Source: Oscillospiraceae bacterium
GTDB lineage: Bacteria > Bacillota > Clostridia > Oscillospirales > Ruminococcaceae
Direction: 5' to 3'
Assembly (NCBI GenBank): GCA_015066115.1
Contig: SVOZ01000007.1
Location: 27,780-91,779, forward strand
DNA length: 64,000 bases
Under the pieces are notes generated by a model. That model saw nothing but the letters and a program-made list of their open reading frames with translations. It was not told the DNA's origin and searched no databases. Both the position numbers and the translations under genes were made by a program. The first letter of the stretch is position 1; each line of letters begins with the position of its first letter. Shown here piece after piece: positions 17,216 to 25,327 of this stretch.

Positions 17216-18121
17216 TTATTTTTTATACGCGAGGTTTACCCCCGAAACTCCGACAATTATAAGCGCACAGCCGACTACCTGCCAGAGCGTAAAGCTCTCG
17301 CCGAGGATAAACACCCCTGCCAAAACCGACACAACGGTGATTATATTTGAAAAAGACGATGCACGAACTGCCGAAATGTGCGACACGGCAAAATTATATA
17401 AAAGAAAGGCGATTATCGACGAGCCGATCGAAAGATAGGCTATCGCACCCCAAAACTGCGTGCTTGAAAAGGCATTTACTGCCGCAGGAATATAATCTGC
17501 GCCCATTACAAATGGAAGCGCCATCTGAAAACCTATAAAGCTTACTCCAAAGGTTATGTAGGTTCGCTCAAAGGGTGTAAAATCGTCCTTTATTTTTCTG
17601 CCCAAAAGGTTAAAGGCTGCCGCAAGCGCCGCCGCTAAAATTAAGAGCAGTATCCCCAAAAAGTAGGTTTTATCAGAATTGTCTGACAAAAGAGCGATCC
17701 CCGCCACTCCTACAAAGGAAAGAAATGCAAAAATGTACTGCGCTCCTCTCGGCTTTTCCCCTAAAAACAGGTTTGAAAAAAGGAGCACAAGCACAGGCGA
17801 AAGCGAGATGATAACTCCCGAAACCGCCGACGAGGTAAGCGATATGCCGTAAAGCTCAAATATCATATAAAGAAGCGGCTGGCAAAGACCTAAAATTATC
17901 GGCATAACAAGTTTTTTGCCCTTAAGCCTCAACCTAAAAGGCGGCAAAAGCGCAAGCAGGTTTAAAACAAGAAAGCTTAGAGTAAAGCGCACCGTTAGGA
18001 TAAAAAACGGGTGCGCAACCTCGAGCGCCAGCTTTGAAAACATATTGCTAAAACCAAACAGCACATTTGCAAAAAGCGCCGCCAGCGTGCCCAAAAGAAC
18101 TTTATTTTTTGCCTTTGTCAT
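17216..18121 (-). CDS. EamA/DMT family transporter
   Basis: 301 residues, ten predicted helices formed by two EamA repeats (GTLAALFANVLFGFSNMFSK and FLGILLLILAAALAAAFNLL). Typical ending VVGCALIIVGVSGVNLAYKK. Family members export amino acids, nucleosides or metabolites; substrate unknown. Starts three bases after the stop of the other EamA gene, suggesting the two may act as a pair, although most EamA proteins work alone. Confidence 0.85.
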   Translation of the reverse strand: MTKAKNKVLLGTLAALFANVLFGFSNMFSKLALEVAHPFFILTVRFTLSFLVLNLLALLPPFRLRLKGKKLVMPIILGLCQPLLYMIFELYGISLTSSAVSGVIISLSPVLVLLFSNLFLGEKPRGAQYIFAFLSFVGVAGIALLSDNSDKTYFLGILLLILAAALAAAFNLLGRKIKDDFTPFERTYITFGVSFIGFQMALPFVMGADYIPAAVNAFSSTQFWGAIAYLSIGSSIIAFLLYNFAVSHISAVRASSFSNIITVVSVLAGVFILGESFTLWQVVGCALIIVGVSGVNLAYKK

Positions 18122-18124
18122 ATT

Positions 18125-19114
18125 TTAGCCTAACATCACAATGCCTGCAAATGCACAAGCAATAGCGGCATAGTGCTTCCAGGAAAGCTTTTCTTTAAGG
18201 AATATGCGGCTCCAGAGCACCGAAAGCGCGCAATAAGCCGAAATGATAACCATACCCTCGGAAAAGTCACTGAACATAACGGCCATATAGAATATCTGAC
18301 CTACTGTTTCACAAGCGCCGCCGAAATAAAGATGTTTGTTGCCGGAGAAAATCTTGTCTTTCTTTACAAATTTGATCCAGATAAATGCAAAAACAGCAAC
18401 AAGCAAGAATGTAAGCTCAAAAGCGGAATTTGCGGCATAGTCGGAAATAATACCGTCACCTGTCGGACCCTCTATCGAGAAAATAAACTCATCTCCAACG
18501 GTGCCAAGCGCGTCAATGATAAGATAAGCAATGGGAAGAAGAAATGCAAGCAGGCTCTTGGCATACTTGCGGTTGGCCTTTTCCTGACGAGCCGCCTTAA
18601 TTTCTTCGTCCTCGTAATTTTCAATAAATCCAAGCGCAACAATGCCGAGTGTGATTAAAACTACGCCTACAATTACTAAGGGTGTTACATCTTCCATTGA
18701 GTAAATTCCGAATATAAGGCATAATACAAACGCAAGCGCGCCCGAACAGTTACAAATCGGGGAAGAGATAGAAAGCTCTATGTATCTTAGACTTATGTAA
18801 CCTACCACCATAGCAAAAATGTAAAGCGCCGCTACGGGAAGATAACGGACAAAGTCCATAAGCACAAAATCGGTGTAGAAAAGGGATGCAAGTATCTTGC
18901 CGAGCGCTGTTGCCTCAAGAGCCTCAATTCCAACGGTGGAATTTATAACGGCACTGCCAATCAGGGTAATAACAAAGTGTACACCCATTATAAGACCAAC
19001 TGCGAATGTTACCTTCCAGTGACTGTTTTTATCCTTTTGCTGAGAGCCGAGTTTTGAGAAAATATCAGAACCGCTCCAGCAAAGAAGCGCTAAAAGTGAA
19101 AGCCAGAACCACAT
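18125..19114 (-). CDS. EamA/DMT family transporter (second copy)
   Basis: 329 residues, about ten helices, opening WFWLSLLALLCWSGSDIFSK and ending HYAAIACAFAGIVMLG. More divergent than its neighbour, with a charged cytoplasmic stretch near residues 165-190 (ENYEDEEIKAARQEKANRKY) between the two halves. RBS AAAGGACAAA before ATG. First gene of the minus-strand trio; its 5' end faces the pnp terminator, so it has its own promoter or depends on readthrough. Confidence 0.82.
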   Translation of the reverse strand: MWFWLSLLALLCWSGSDIFSKLGSQQKDKNSHWKVTFAVGLIMGVHFVITLIGSAVINSTVGIEALEATALGKILASLFYTDFVLMDFVRYLPVAALYIFAMVVGYISLRYIELSISSPICNCSGALAFVLCLIFGIYSMEDVTPLVIVGVVLITLGIVALGFIENYEDEEIKAARQEKANRKYAKSLLAFLLPIAYLIIDALGTVGDEFIFSIEGPTGDGIISDYAANSAFELTFLLVAVFAFIWIKFVKKDKIFSGNKHLYFGGACETVGQIFYMAVMFSDFSEGMVIISAYCALSVLWSRIFLKEKLSWKHYAAIACAFAGIVMLG

Positions 19115-19139
19115 AATTTTTTGTCCTTTCTAAAATGCA

Positions 19140-19163
19140 AAAGGCGGCCTTTTGGCCGCCTTT
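19140..19163 (-). terminator. Terminator of pnp
   Basis: AAAGGCGGCC and GGCCGCCTTT pair around TTTT just after the pnp stop; on the minus strand it is followed by TTTTGCATTTT. Confidence 0.88.
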
Positions 19164-19171
19164 AATTTAGT

Positions 19172-21304
19172 TTAGTTGTTTTCGGCAGCCTTTTTTGCCT
19201 GGATATCCATAAGGGCATCCTTGCGGGAAAGATTAATTCTTCCCTGTGAATCTATTTCGGTAACCTTAACAAGAACGTGATCGCCAACCGAAACAACGTC
19301 CTCAACCTTTTCAACCCTTGACTCAGCAAGCTTTGAAATGTGAACGAGGCCTTCTTTTCCGGGAGCAATCTCAACAAATGCGCCAAATGTCATAAGTCTT
19401 GTTACCTTGCCGTTGTATATAGCACCGATCTCGGGGTCGTTTGCGATAAGATTTATAATGTCGATAGCCGACTGTGCCTTCTTAACATCGATACCCGAAA
19501 CAAATACATGACCATCTTCTTCAATGTTGATGGTGCATTCGCACTGATCCTGTATGGTCTGAATAACCTTGCCCTGCTTACCGATAACATCGCCGATCTT
19601 ATCGGGACTGATAACGGTGGTGAGCATCTTGGGAGCGTAGGGTGAAAGCTCCTTGCGGTATTCAGGAATGCATTTGAGCATTACATCGTCAAGGATGTAT
19701 TTGCGAGCCTTGTTGGTCTTTGCAAAGGCTTCCTTGATGATCTCGGGAGTAAGACCGTGAACCTTGAGGTCCATCTGAATAGCGGTGATACCCTTATGAG
19801 TACCTGCTACCTTAAAGTCCATATCGCCGTAGAAGTCCTCAAGACCCTGAATATCAACCATTGTCATAAAGTCGCCGTAAACGCCGTCGTCACCTGTGAT
19901 AAGGCCGCAGGAAATACCTGCAACGGGAGCCTTAATGGGAACACCGGCAGCCATAAGGGCGAGGGTTGAACCGCAGATTGAGCCCTGCGAGGTGGAGCCG
20001 TTTGAAGAAAGAACCTCACTTACTACGCGGATTGCATAGGGGAACTCTTCAACAGAAGGGATAACGGGTAAAAGAGCACGCTCTGCAAGCGCACCGTGAC
20101 CGATCTCTCTTCTTCCGGGGCCTCTTGAAGGCTTGGTTTCGCCAACAGAATATGAGGGGAAGTTGTAGTGATGGATATAACGCTTGCTAACCTCTTCGTC
20201 AAGGCCGTCAAGCTTCTGAGCTTCAGAAACAGGAGCAAGGGTTGCTACAGAGAGAACCTGTGTCTGACCACGAGTGAACATACCAGAGCCGTGTGCTCTG
20301 GGAAGAAGGTCAATCTGAGCGTCAAGAGGACGAATATCGTCGATACCACGACCATCTACACGCTTGCCTTCGTCCTTAAGCCAGGCACGAACAACGTGCT
20401 TCTGAACAAGATACATGATCTCGTCAAGCTTGGCCTCATTGCCTTCAAAGCGCTCGTCAAATTTCTCGTGAACTGCATCATAGATGGGAAGGAGCGCGGC
20501 ATCTCTGACGTTTTTATCATCGGTGTCAAGAGCCTTCTTAACATCCTCAATGCAGAATTCTTCGATCTCTGCCATAATCTCGGGATCGGGATTGCTTGAT
20601 TCAAACTCAAACTTCTCTTTGCCGATCTCATCAACGATTGACTGAATAAACTTAACAATCTCTTTATTAACCTCATGTCCTGCCATAATGCAGTCAAACA
20701 TAAGGTCATCAGGAATTTCATTACCGCCTGCCTCGATCATAGCAACAAGGTCAGCAGTTGAAGAAACGGTGAGGGTGAGGTCGGTTTTAGCGCGCTCTTC
20801 GAGTGTGGGGTTGATTACGATCTGACCGTCAACAAGACCTACACTGGTAGAAGCGGTGGGGCCATCCCAGGGAATATCCGATACAGCAATAGCGGCGGAA
20901 ACGCCGATAGCTGCTGTGATTTCGGGAGAGCAGTCGGGGTCAACCGACATAACTGTTGCAACAACAGAAACATCGTTTCTCATATCCTTGGGGAAAAGCG
21001 GACGGATGGGTCTGTCAATGCAGCGTGAAGAAAGAATAGCCTTTTCGCTTGCTTTTCCTTCTCTTCTCTGGAATGAGCCGGGGATACGGCCTACTGAGTA
21101 CATTTTCTCTTCAAAATCCACTGAAAGCGGGAAAAAGTCAACACCCTCTCTGGGCTTTAAAGAAGCGGTTACTGTACAAAGAACGCAGGTGTCGCCGTAT
21201 GAAGCCATAAAGGCGGCGTTTGCAAGACCGGCCATTTTACCTGTTTCAAGCTTAAAGGGTCTGCCGGCAATTTCGGTTTCAAAAACTTTAAAATTCTCAA
21301 ACAT
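19172..21304 (-). CDS. pnp: Polyribonucleotide nucleotidyltransferase (PNPase)
   Basis: Phosphorolytic 3'-5' exoribonuclease of mRNA decay. 710 residues: RNase PH domain 1 (1-145), helical linker, RNase PH domain 2 (~325-540, with THKGITAIQMDLKVHGL and NGSTSQGSICGSTLALMAAG), KH domain (~555-612, PDKIGDVIGKQGKVIQTI), S1 domain (~622-690, YNGKVTRLMTFGAFVEI). RBS AGGAGGAAG before ATG. It follows rpsO on the same strand, the classic rpsO-pnp order, with a structured 200-base leader between. Confidence 0.98.
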   Translation of the reverse strand: MFENFKVFETEIAGRPFKLETGKMAGLANAAFMASYGDTCVLCTVTASLKPREGVDFFPLSVDFEEKMYSVGRIPGSFQRREGKASEKAILSSRCIDRPIRPLFPKDMRNDVSVVATVMSVDPDCSPEITAAIGVSAAIAVSDIPWDGPTASTSVGLVDGQIVINPTLEERAKTDLTLTVSSTADLVAMIEAGGNEIPDDLMFDCIMAGHEVNKEIVKFIQSIVDEIGKEKFEFESSNPDPEIMAEIEEFCIEDVKKALDTDDKNVRDAALLPIYDAVHEKFDERFEGNEAKLDEIMYLVQKHVVRAWLKDEGKRVDGRGIDDIRPLDAQIDLLPRAHGSGMFTRGQTQVLSVATLAPVSEAQKLDGLDEEVSKRYIHHYNFPSYSVGETKPSRGPGRREIGHGALAERALLPVIPSVEEFPYAIRVVSEVLSSNGSTSQGSICGSTLALMAAGVPIKAPVAGISCGLITGDDGVYGDFMTMVDIQGLEDFYGDMDFKVAGTHKGITAIQMDLKVHGLTPEIIKEAFAKTNKARKYILDDVMLKCIPEYRKELSPYAPKMLTTVISPDKIGDVIGKQGKVIQTIQDQCECTINIEEDGHVFVSGIDVKKAQSAIDIINLIANDPEIGAIYNGKVTRLMTFGAFVEIAPGKEGLVHISKLAESRVEKVEDVVSVGDHVLVKVTEIDSQGRINLSRKDALMDIQAKKAAENN

Positions 21305-21336
21305 TTTTTCTTCCTCCTAAAAATTTTTATATATCA

Positions 21337-21437
21337 GGCGGAAAGGCTTGATTAGCAATAAGTCCGCGGTTTAAACAGGTCGTTTAAGCCGTCGATTTAA
21401 TACTAATCACAGATTAAAAATCTGCTGCTTTTCCGCC
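21337..21437 (-). promoter_or_regulatory. Three-way-junction RNA leader of pnp
   Basis: Outer stem GGCGGAAA (21337-21344)/TTTCCGCC (21430-21437) encloses two arms: GATTAG (21350-21355)/CTAATC (21403-21408), containing a 10-bp hairpin CGGTTTAAAC (21367-21376)/GTTTAAGCCG (21382-21391), and a hairpin CAGATT (21410-21415)/AATCTG (21419-21424). It ends about 16 bases before the pnp RBS. In other bacteria the rpsO-pnp intergenic hairpin is cleaved by RNase III and used for PNPase autoregulation. The function here is inferred. Confidence 0.6.
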
Positions 21438-21473
21438 GGATAGACTTTAAAAAATCTTGCTCAAAAGAGCACT

Positions 21474-21505
21474 AAAAGGCAGACAAATAAGCTTTGCCTG
21501 CCTTT
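21474..21505 (-). terminator. Partial terminator/processing hairpin after rpsO
   Basis: AAAAGGCAG (21474-21482) pairs with CTGCCTTT (21498-21505). On the minus strand the stem is followed by a short TTTTAG, so readthrough into pnp is plausible. Confidence 0.6.
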
Positions 21506-21518
21506 CTTTTGTAAGCTA

Positions 21519-21785
21519 TTACTTACGGATGCCGAGCTTAGCGATGATAGCACGATAACGCTCGATGTCTTTCTTGATAAGGTAGTTTAAGAGATTTCTT
21601 CTCTTACCTACCATCTTAAGCAGACCTCTTCTTGAGTGATGGTCATTCTTGTGAACCTTAAGGTGCTCGGTAAGGTCATTGATTCTCTTGGTGAGAATGG
21701 CGATCTGAACCTCGGGAGAGCCTGTGTCCTTTTCACTCAAACGGTTGTTCTCGATGATGCTGTTCTTTTCTTCTTTAAGAAGCAT
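21519..21785 (-). CDS. rpsO: 30S ribosomal protein S15
   Basis: Binds the three-way junction of 16S rRNA and nucleates platform assembly. The ATG at 21785 (AGGTGA upstream) gives the usual 88 residues; an upstream in-frame start would add ten non-conserved residues. Signature [20 protein letters not shown], then [20 protein letters not shown] and the IAKLGIRK end. Transcribed from a strong promoter at 21884-21912 through a structured leader. Confidence 0.98.
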   Translation of the reverse strand: MLLKEEKNSIIENNRLSEKDTGSPEVQIAILTKRINDLTEHLKVHKNDHHSRRGLLKMVGKRRNLLNYLIKKDIERYRAIIAKLGIRK

Positions 21786-21789
21786 TTCT

Positions 21790-21877
21790 TTCACCTCATT
21801 TTGTAATATTTGCAATAATCAAAGCAAGGGGAAGGTGAACTCCCTGATGGGCTTAGTCCCTGAGCCTTGGTTAAAGC
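21790..21877 (-). promoter_or_regulatory. Candidate S15 autoregulatory leader
   Basis: About 90 transcribed bases precede rpsO. Possible pairings include CAAGG/CCTTG enclosing GGCT/AGCC and GGGA/TCCC. S15-binding leaders are known upstream of rpsO in Firmicutes, with structures that differ between lineages. The fold is suggestive only. Confidence 0.4.
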
Positions 21878-21883
21878 CTTATT

Positions 21884-21912
21884 AGTATATCACTATTTTC
21901 CCTCATTGTAAA
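21884..21912 (-). promoter_or_regulatory. sigma-A promoter of rpsO
   Basis: Minus-strand TTTACA (21912-21907), 17-base spacer, TATACT (21889-21884). Confidence 0.8.
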
Positions 21913-21955
21913 GAGTTTTTTGCAAAATTTTTCTTGTATATTCTTATTATTCCTA

Positions 21956-22000
21956 TTGATTTTTACCTAAAAAAATGTTATAATATGTTAGATTTAACAT
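21956..22000 (+). promoter_or_regulatory. Promoter and palindromic operator of the DeoR-pfp-dehydrogenase operon
   Basis: TTGATT (21956-21961), 17-base spacer, TATAAT (21979-21984). Immediately downstream lies a perfect palindrome ATGTTA-GATT-TAACAT (21985-22000), and further TGTTA half-sites occur at 21976-21980 and about 22015. The arrangement fits autorepression by the DeoR-type regulator just downstream. Confidence 0.7.
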
Positions 22001-22034
22001 TTTCAATCATTTTATGTTAAACGGAGGTGAAAAA

Positions 22035-22793
22035 ATGAACTCGCTCAGAAGAGAGCAGATGCTTGAATTTATCAAGGCTAAGGACACTGTTAGTGTAAAA
22101 GAGCTTTCGCAGATGTTTTCTACTGTCAGCTTCATGACCATTCACCGCGACCTTGAATTTTTAGAAGAAAAAGGCCTTATAGAAAGGGTGCGCGGAGGAG
22201 CAAAGTACATATCCCCCGATGAATCAGAATTTGAACCCACTTTTAATGAACGCGAAATCGCAAACAGAGAGTTAAAGCACGCCATTGCAAACAAGGCGGC
22301 AGGCCTTATACACAGCGGAAGTTCGGTTTATATAGACGCAGGCACCACAGCCTATGCTCTTTCCAAAACGCTTCCAAACTTTCCTTTAAGCGTTGTTACA
22401 AACAGTCCTAATATAGCCGTTTCACTTGCTGACCGCAGATTTGTAAACGTTATGCTCTGCGGCGGAAGCTTAGAAAAGAAAAATCTCTCGCTTTACGGAA
22501 GCGCCGCAATACAGATGCTCGAAAAAATAAACATTGATCTTGCTTTTATTGCCGCCTCGGGTTATTCCGAAAGTTGCGGCTTTACCTGTGGAAACGACGG
22601 CGAGGCTGTTATAAAAAATCTTGTCTGCAAAAAAGCAAGAAAGGTGGCGCTTATGTTAGACTCGTCTAAGATCGACACCGTTCTTCCCATCACCTTTGCA
22701 AACGAGGATGATATTGATTATTTTATTTGCGACAAGCCTCTTTCCGACGCGCTTTTGCAAAAATTTAAACAAAAAGGCATTACAATATTATAA
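22035..22793 (+). CDS. DeoR-family sugar-phosphate-responsive repressor
   Basis: 252 residues from ATG 22035 (GGAGGTGA upstream). N-terminal winged helix-turn-helix (RREQMLEFIKAKDTVSVKEL, TVSFMTIHRDLEFLEEKGL), followed by the DeoR C-terminal sensor domain with SVYIDAGTTAYALSKTLP and VVTNSPNIAVSL for sugar-phosphate binding. It is the first gene of the operon encoding pfp, a SorE-like dehydrogenase and the E2-E3-E1 genes, so it probably responds to a phosphorylated intermediate of that pathway. Confidence 0.9.
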   Translation: MNSLRREQMLEFIKAKDTVSVKELSQMFSTVSFMTIHRDLEFLEEKGLIERVRGGAKYISPDESEFEPTFNEREIANRELKHAIANKAAGLIHSGSSVYIDAGTTAYALSKTLPNFPLSVVTNSPNIAVSLADRRFVNVMLCGGSLEKKNLSLYGSAAIQMLEKINIDLAFIAASGYSESCGFTCGNDGEAVIKNLVCKKARKVALMLDSSKIDTVLPITFANEDDIDYFICDKPLSDALLQKFKQKGITIL

Positions 22794-22814
22794 AAACCAC
22801 ACAGGAGGAAACCT

Positions 22815-24029
22815 ATGAAGAACCTGCTTTTAGCCCAGTCGGGCGGGCCCACTGCGGCTATCAATGCAACCGTTGCAGGAGCAGTAGCCTATGCTCTTAA
22901 ATGCGATAAGATCGATAAGATCTACGCCGGACGCAACGGTATTAAAGGAATTATCGAAGGAAGGCTTGTAGAGATCGGAAAGCGCCTTTCAGATGAGAAA
23001 GAGATGCATCTTTTAGAGACAACTCCCTCTTCTGCTCTCGGCTCCTGCCGCTTAAAGCTCAAGGACGACGATAAGGAAACCTTTGAAAAGATCGTTTCGG
23101 TTTTCAGAGAGTACAACATCGGCTATTTTGTTTACACCGGCGGAAATGACTCTATGGATACAGTTTTAAAGCTTTCCCGTTATTTTGAAAAGGAAGGCAT
23201 CACCGACATCAAAGTTATGGGCGCTCCCAAAACCATTGATAACGACCTTCCCGAAACCGACCACACCCCCGGCTTTGGAAGCGCGGCAAAATATATCGCC
23301 ACCTCCTTTGCCGAGATCGGACGCGACTGCGATGTTTACGACATTCCTGCCGTAACGGTAGTTGAGGTTATGGGAAGAAACGCAGGCTGGCTTACCGCTT
23401 CTGCCGCTCTGGGCAGAGTTAACGGCACTTCGGCTCCCGACCTAATCTATCTTCCCGAGGTCGCCTTTGACATCGACTCATTTATCGAGGACATCAAGGC
23501 AAAACTTAACGAAAAGCCTGCTCTTGTAGTAGCGGTCAGCGAAGGAATCAAGGACAAGGACGGAAAATACGCTGCCGAGGCCTATCAAAGCGGAGTTGTT
23601 GACGCGTTTGGCCATAAATACCTTGCAGGAACTGCAAAGTTTTTAACTGACATAATAAGAGAACGCATTGGTTGCAAGGTTCGTGCTATTGAACTTAACC
23701 TCATGCAGCGATGCGCCGCACATATCGCTTCCAAAACCGATATTGAGGAGTCAAAAGCGCTCGGCGCCGCCGCAGTAGAAAGAGCGGTAAATGGCGCAAG
23801 CGGCGAAATGACCATTATCACAAGACAAGCCGGAAGTGATTACAAGACCGCAATTTCCTCTGTCGACATTGCCCTTGTTGCAAACGAAGAGAAGGTTATT
23901 CCGAGAAATTGGATAAACGAAAAGGGCAACGACGTCACAGACGAGTGCGTTGACTACATTAAGCCTCTTATACTGGGCGAAACCGAGCCTGTTTTTGAAA
24001 ACGGCGTTCCTAAGCATTTTATTCTGTAA
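22815..24029 (+). CDS. pfp: PPi-type 6-phosphofructokinase
   Basis: 404 residues. Phosphorylates fructose-6-phosphate. Contains SGGPTAAINATV, TGGNDSMDTV and APKTIDNDLPETDHTPGFGS; the Lys in PKTIDND and the Asp in GGNDS are the pattern of pyrophosphate-dependent enzymes, where ATP enzymes carry Gly. MGRNAGWLTA is the usual substrate-binding motif. RBS AGGAGG. Its place in a catabolic operon with a sugar-phosphate reductase suggests it handles a pathway product (fructose-6-P or sedoheptulose-7-P) rather than general glycolysis. PPi dependence is inferred from motifs. Confidence 0.85.
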   Translation: MKNLLLAQSGGPTAAINATVAGAVAYALKCDKIDKIYAGRNGIKGIIEGRLVEIGKRLSDEKEMHLLETTPSSALGSCRLKLKDDDKETFEKIVSVFREYNIGYFVYTGGNDSMDTVLKLSRYFEKEGITDIKVMGAPKTIDNDLPETDHTPGFGSAAKYIATSFAEIGRDCDVYDIPAVTVVEVMGRNAGWLTASAALGRVNGTSAPDLIYLPEVAFDIDSFIEDIKAKLNEKPALVVAVSEGIKDKDGKYAAEAYQSGVVDAFGHKYLAGTAKFLTDIIRERIGCKVRAIELNLMQRCAAHIASKTDIEESKALGAAAVERAVNGASGEMTIITRQAGSDYKTAISSVDIALVANEEKVIPRNWINEKGNDVTDECVDYIKPLILGETEPVFENGVPKHFIL

Positions 24030-24043
24030 AGGAGAATATACAA

Positions 24044-25303
24044 ATGAAAACAAAAGCAGTAAGACTTTACGGCGAAAATGACCTTCGCTTAGAAGAATTC
24101 GAGCTTCCCCAGGTTAAAAGCGACGAAATTCTTATGAAGGTTGTTTCCGACAGCCTTTGTATGTCATCATACAAGGCAGCAATTCAGGGAGCAAAACACA
24201 AAAGAGTTCCCGACGATGTTGCAAACAACCCCATCATTATCGGACACGAATTTTGCGGCGAGCTTGTAGAGATCGGCGACGACTGGAAAGGCAAATATCA
24301 GATCGGCCAGAAGGTTACAATTCAGCCCGCAATTGCTAATAACGGTTACTCGGCTCCGGGTTATTCATATAACTACTGCGGCGGCGACGCAACCTACATC
24401 ATTCTTCCCCCCGAAGCAATGCGCGAAGACTGCCTTCTCCCCTATGACGGCGACGGATTTTTCTGCGGAAGCCTTTCTGAGCCTTCCTCCTGCGTTATCG
24501 GCGCTTATCACGCAAACTATCACACCACTGCAGGAGTTTACGAGCACAAAATGGGTATCGTAGAAGGCGGAAAGCTTGCACTTTTAGCTTCGGTTGGCCC
24601 TATGGGACTTGCCGCTATCGACTATGCTATCCACGCTGACAGAAAACCCTCTGTTATGGTAGTTACCGACATTGACGATGCCCGTCTTGAGAGAGCCGCA
24701 AGCATCTTCACTGTTGAAGAAGCCGCTAAAAACGGAATCAAGCTTACATACGTAAACACAGGCAAATGTGAGGACCCTGTTAAAGAGCTTATGGAACTCT
24801 CAGACGGCACAGGCTACAACGATGTTGTAGTTTTTGCTCCCGTTCCTGCCCTTATCGAGCAGGCAGACGACATTTTAGGACACGACGGCTGCTTAAACTT
24901 CTTCTCAGGACCCTCAAATCCGCAGTTTAAGGCTCCCTTTAATTTCTACGATGTTCACTACGACGCCACCCACATTGTTGGAACCAGCGGCGGCAACACC
25001 GATGATATGAGAGAAAGCCTTAAAATGATGGCTGAAGGTAAGCTCACCGCCGCCGCTCTCGTTACCCACGTTGGCGGACTTAACAGCGTTGTTGATGCAA
25101 CCTTAAATCTCCCCAAGATCCCCGGCGGAAAGAAGCTCATTTACACACACATCGACCTTCCTTTGACCGCTATCACAGAGTTTGAGGAAAAGGGCAAGGA
25201 TGAGCCTCTCTTTGCAGAACTTGCAAAGATGGTCGCTAAAACTAACGGCCTTTGGAATGCCGAGGCAGAAGCCTATCTTTTAGAGAACGCTAAGAAAATA
25301 TAA
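24044..25303 (+). CDS. Zinc-type alcohol dehydrogenase, L-sorbose-1-phosphate-reductase-like
   Basis: 419 residues. Medium-chain dehydrogenase with N-terminal GroES-like catalytic domain (IIIGHEFCGELVEIGDDW, ligands C58-like and H/E near 70) and a Rossmann domain (LLASVGPMGLAAIDYAIHA, then VVTDIDDARLERA). Its overall pattern resembles SorE-type sorbose-1-phosphate reductases, interconverting a ketose-1-phosphate and a hexitol-phosphate with NAD(P)H. 14 bases after pfp, so co-translated. The exact substrate is inferred from family and context. Confidence 0.75.
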   Translation: MKTKAVRLYGENDLRLEEFELPQVKSDEILMKVVSDSLCMSSYKAAIQGAKHKRVPDDVANNPIIIGHEFCGELVEIGDDWKGKYQIGQKVTIQPAIANNGYSAPGYSYNYCGGDATYIILPPEAMREDCLLPYDGDGFFCGSLSEPSSCVIGAYHANYHTTAGVYEHKMGIVEGGKLALLASVGPMGLAAIDYAIHADRKPSVMVVTDIDDARLERAASIFTVEEAAKNGIKLTYVNTGKCEDPVKELMELSDGTGYNDVVVFAPVPALIEQADDILGHDGCLNFFSGPSNPQFKAPFNFYDVHYDATHIVGTSGGNTDDMRESLKMMAEGKLTAAALVTHVGGLNSVVDATLNLPKIPGGKKLIYTHIDLPLTAITEFEEKGKDEPLFAELAKMVAKTNGLWNAEAEAYLLENAKKI

Positions 25304-25327
25304 TTTTACATATAGGAGGAAACAAAA

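Noticed and set aside
20168..20599. 143-residue plus-strand frame inside pnp
   Set aside because: Antisense shadow of the pnp coding sequence.
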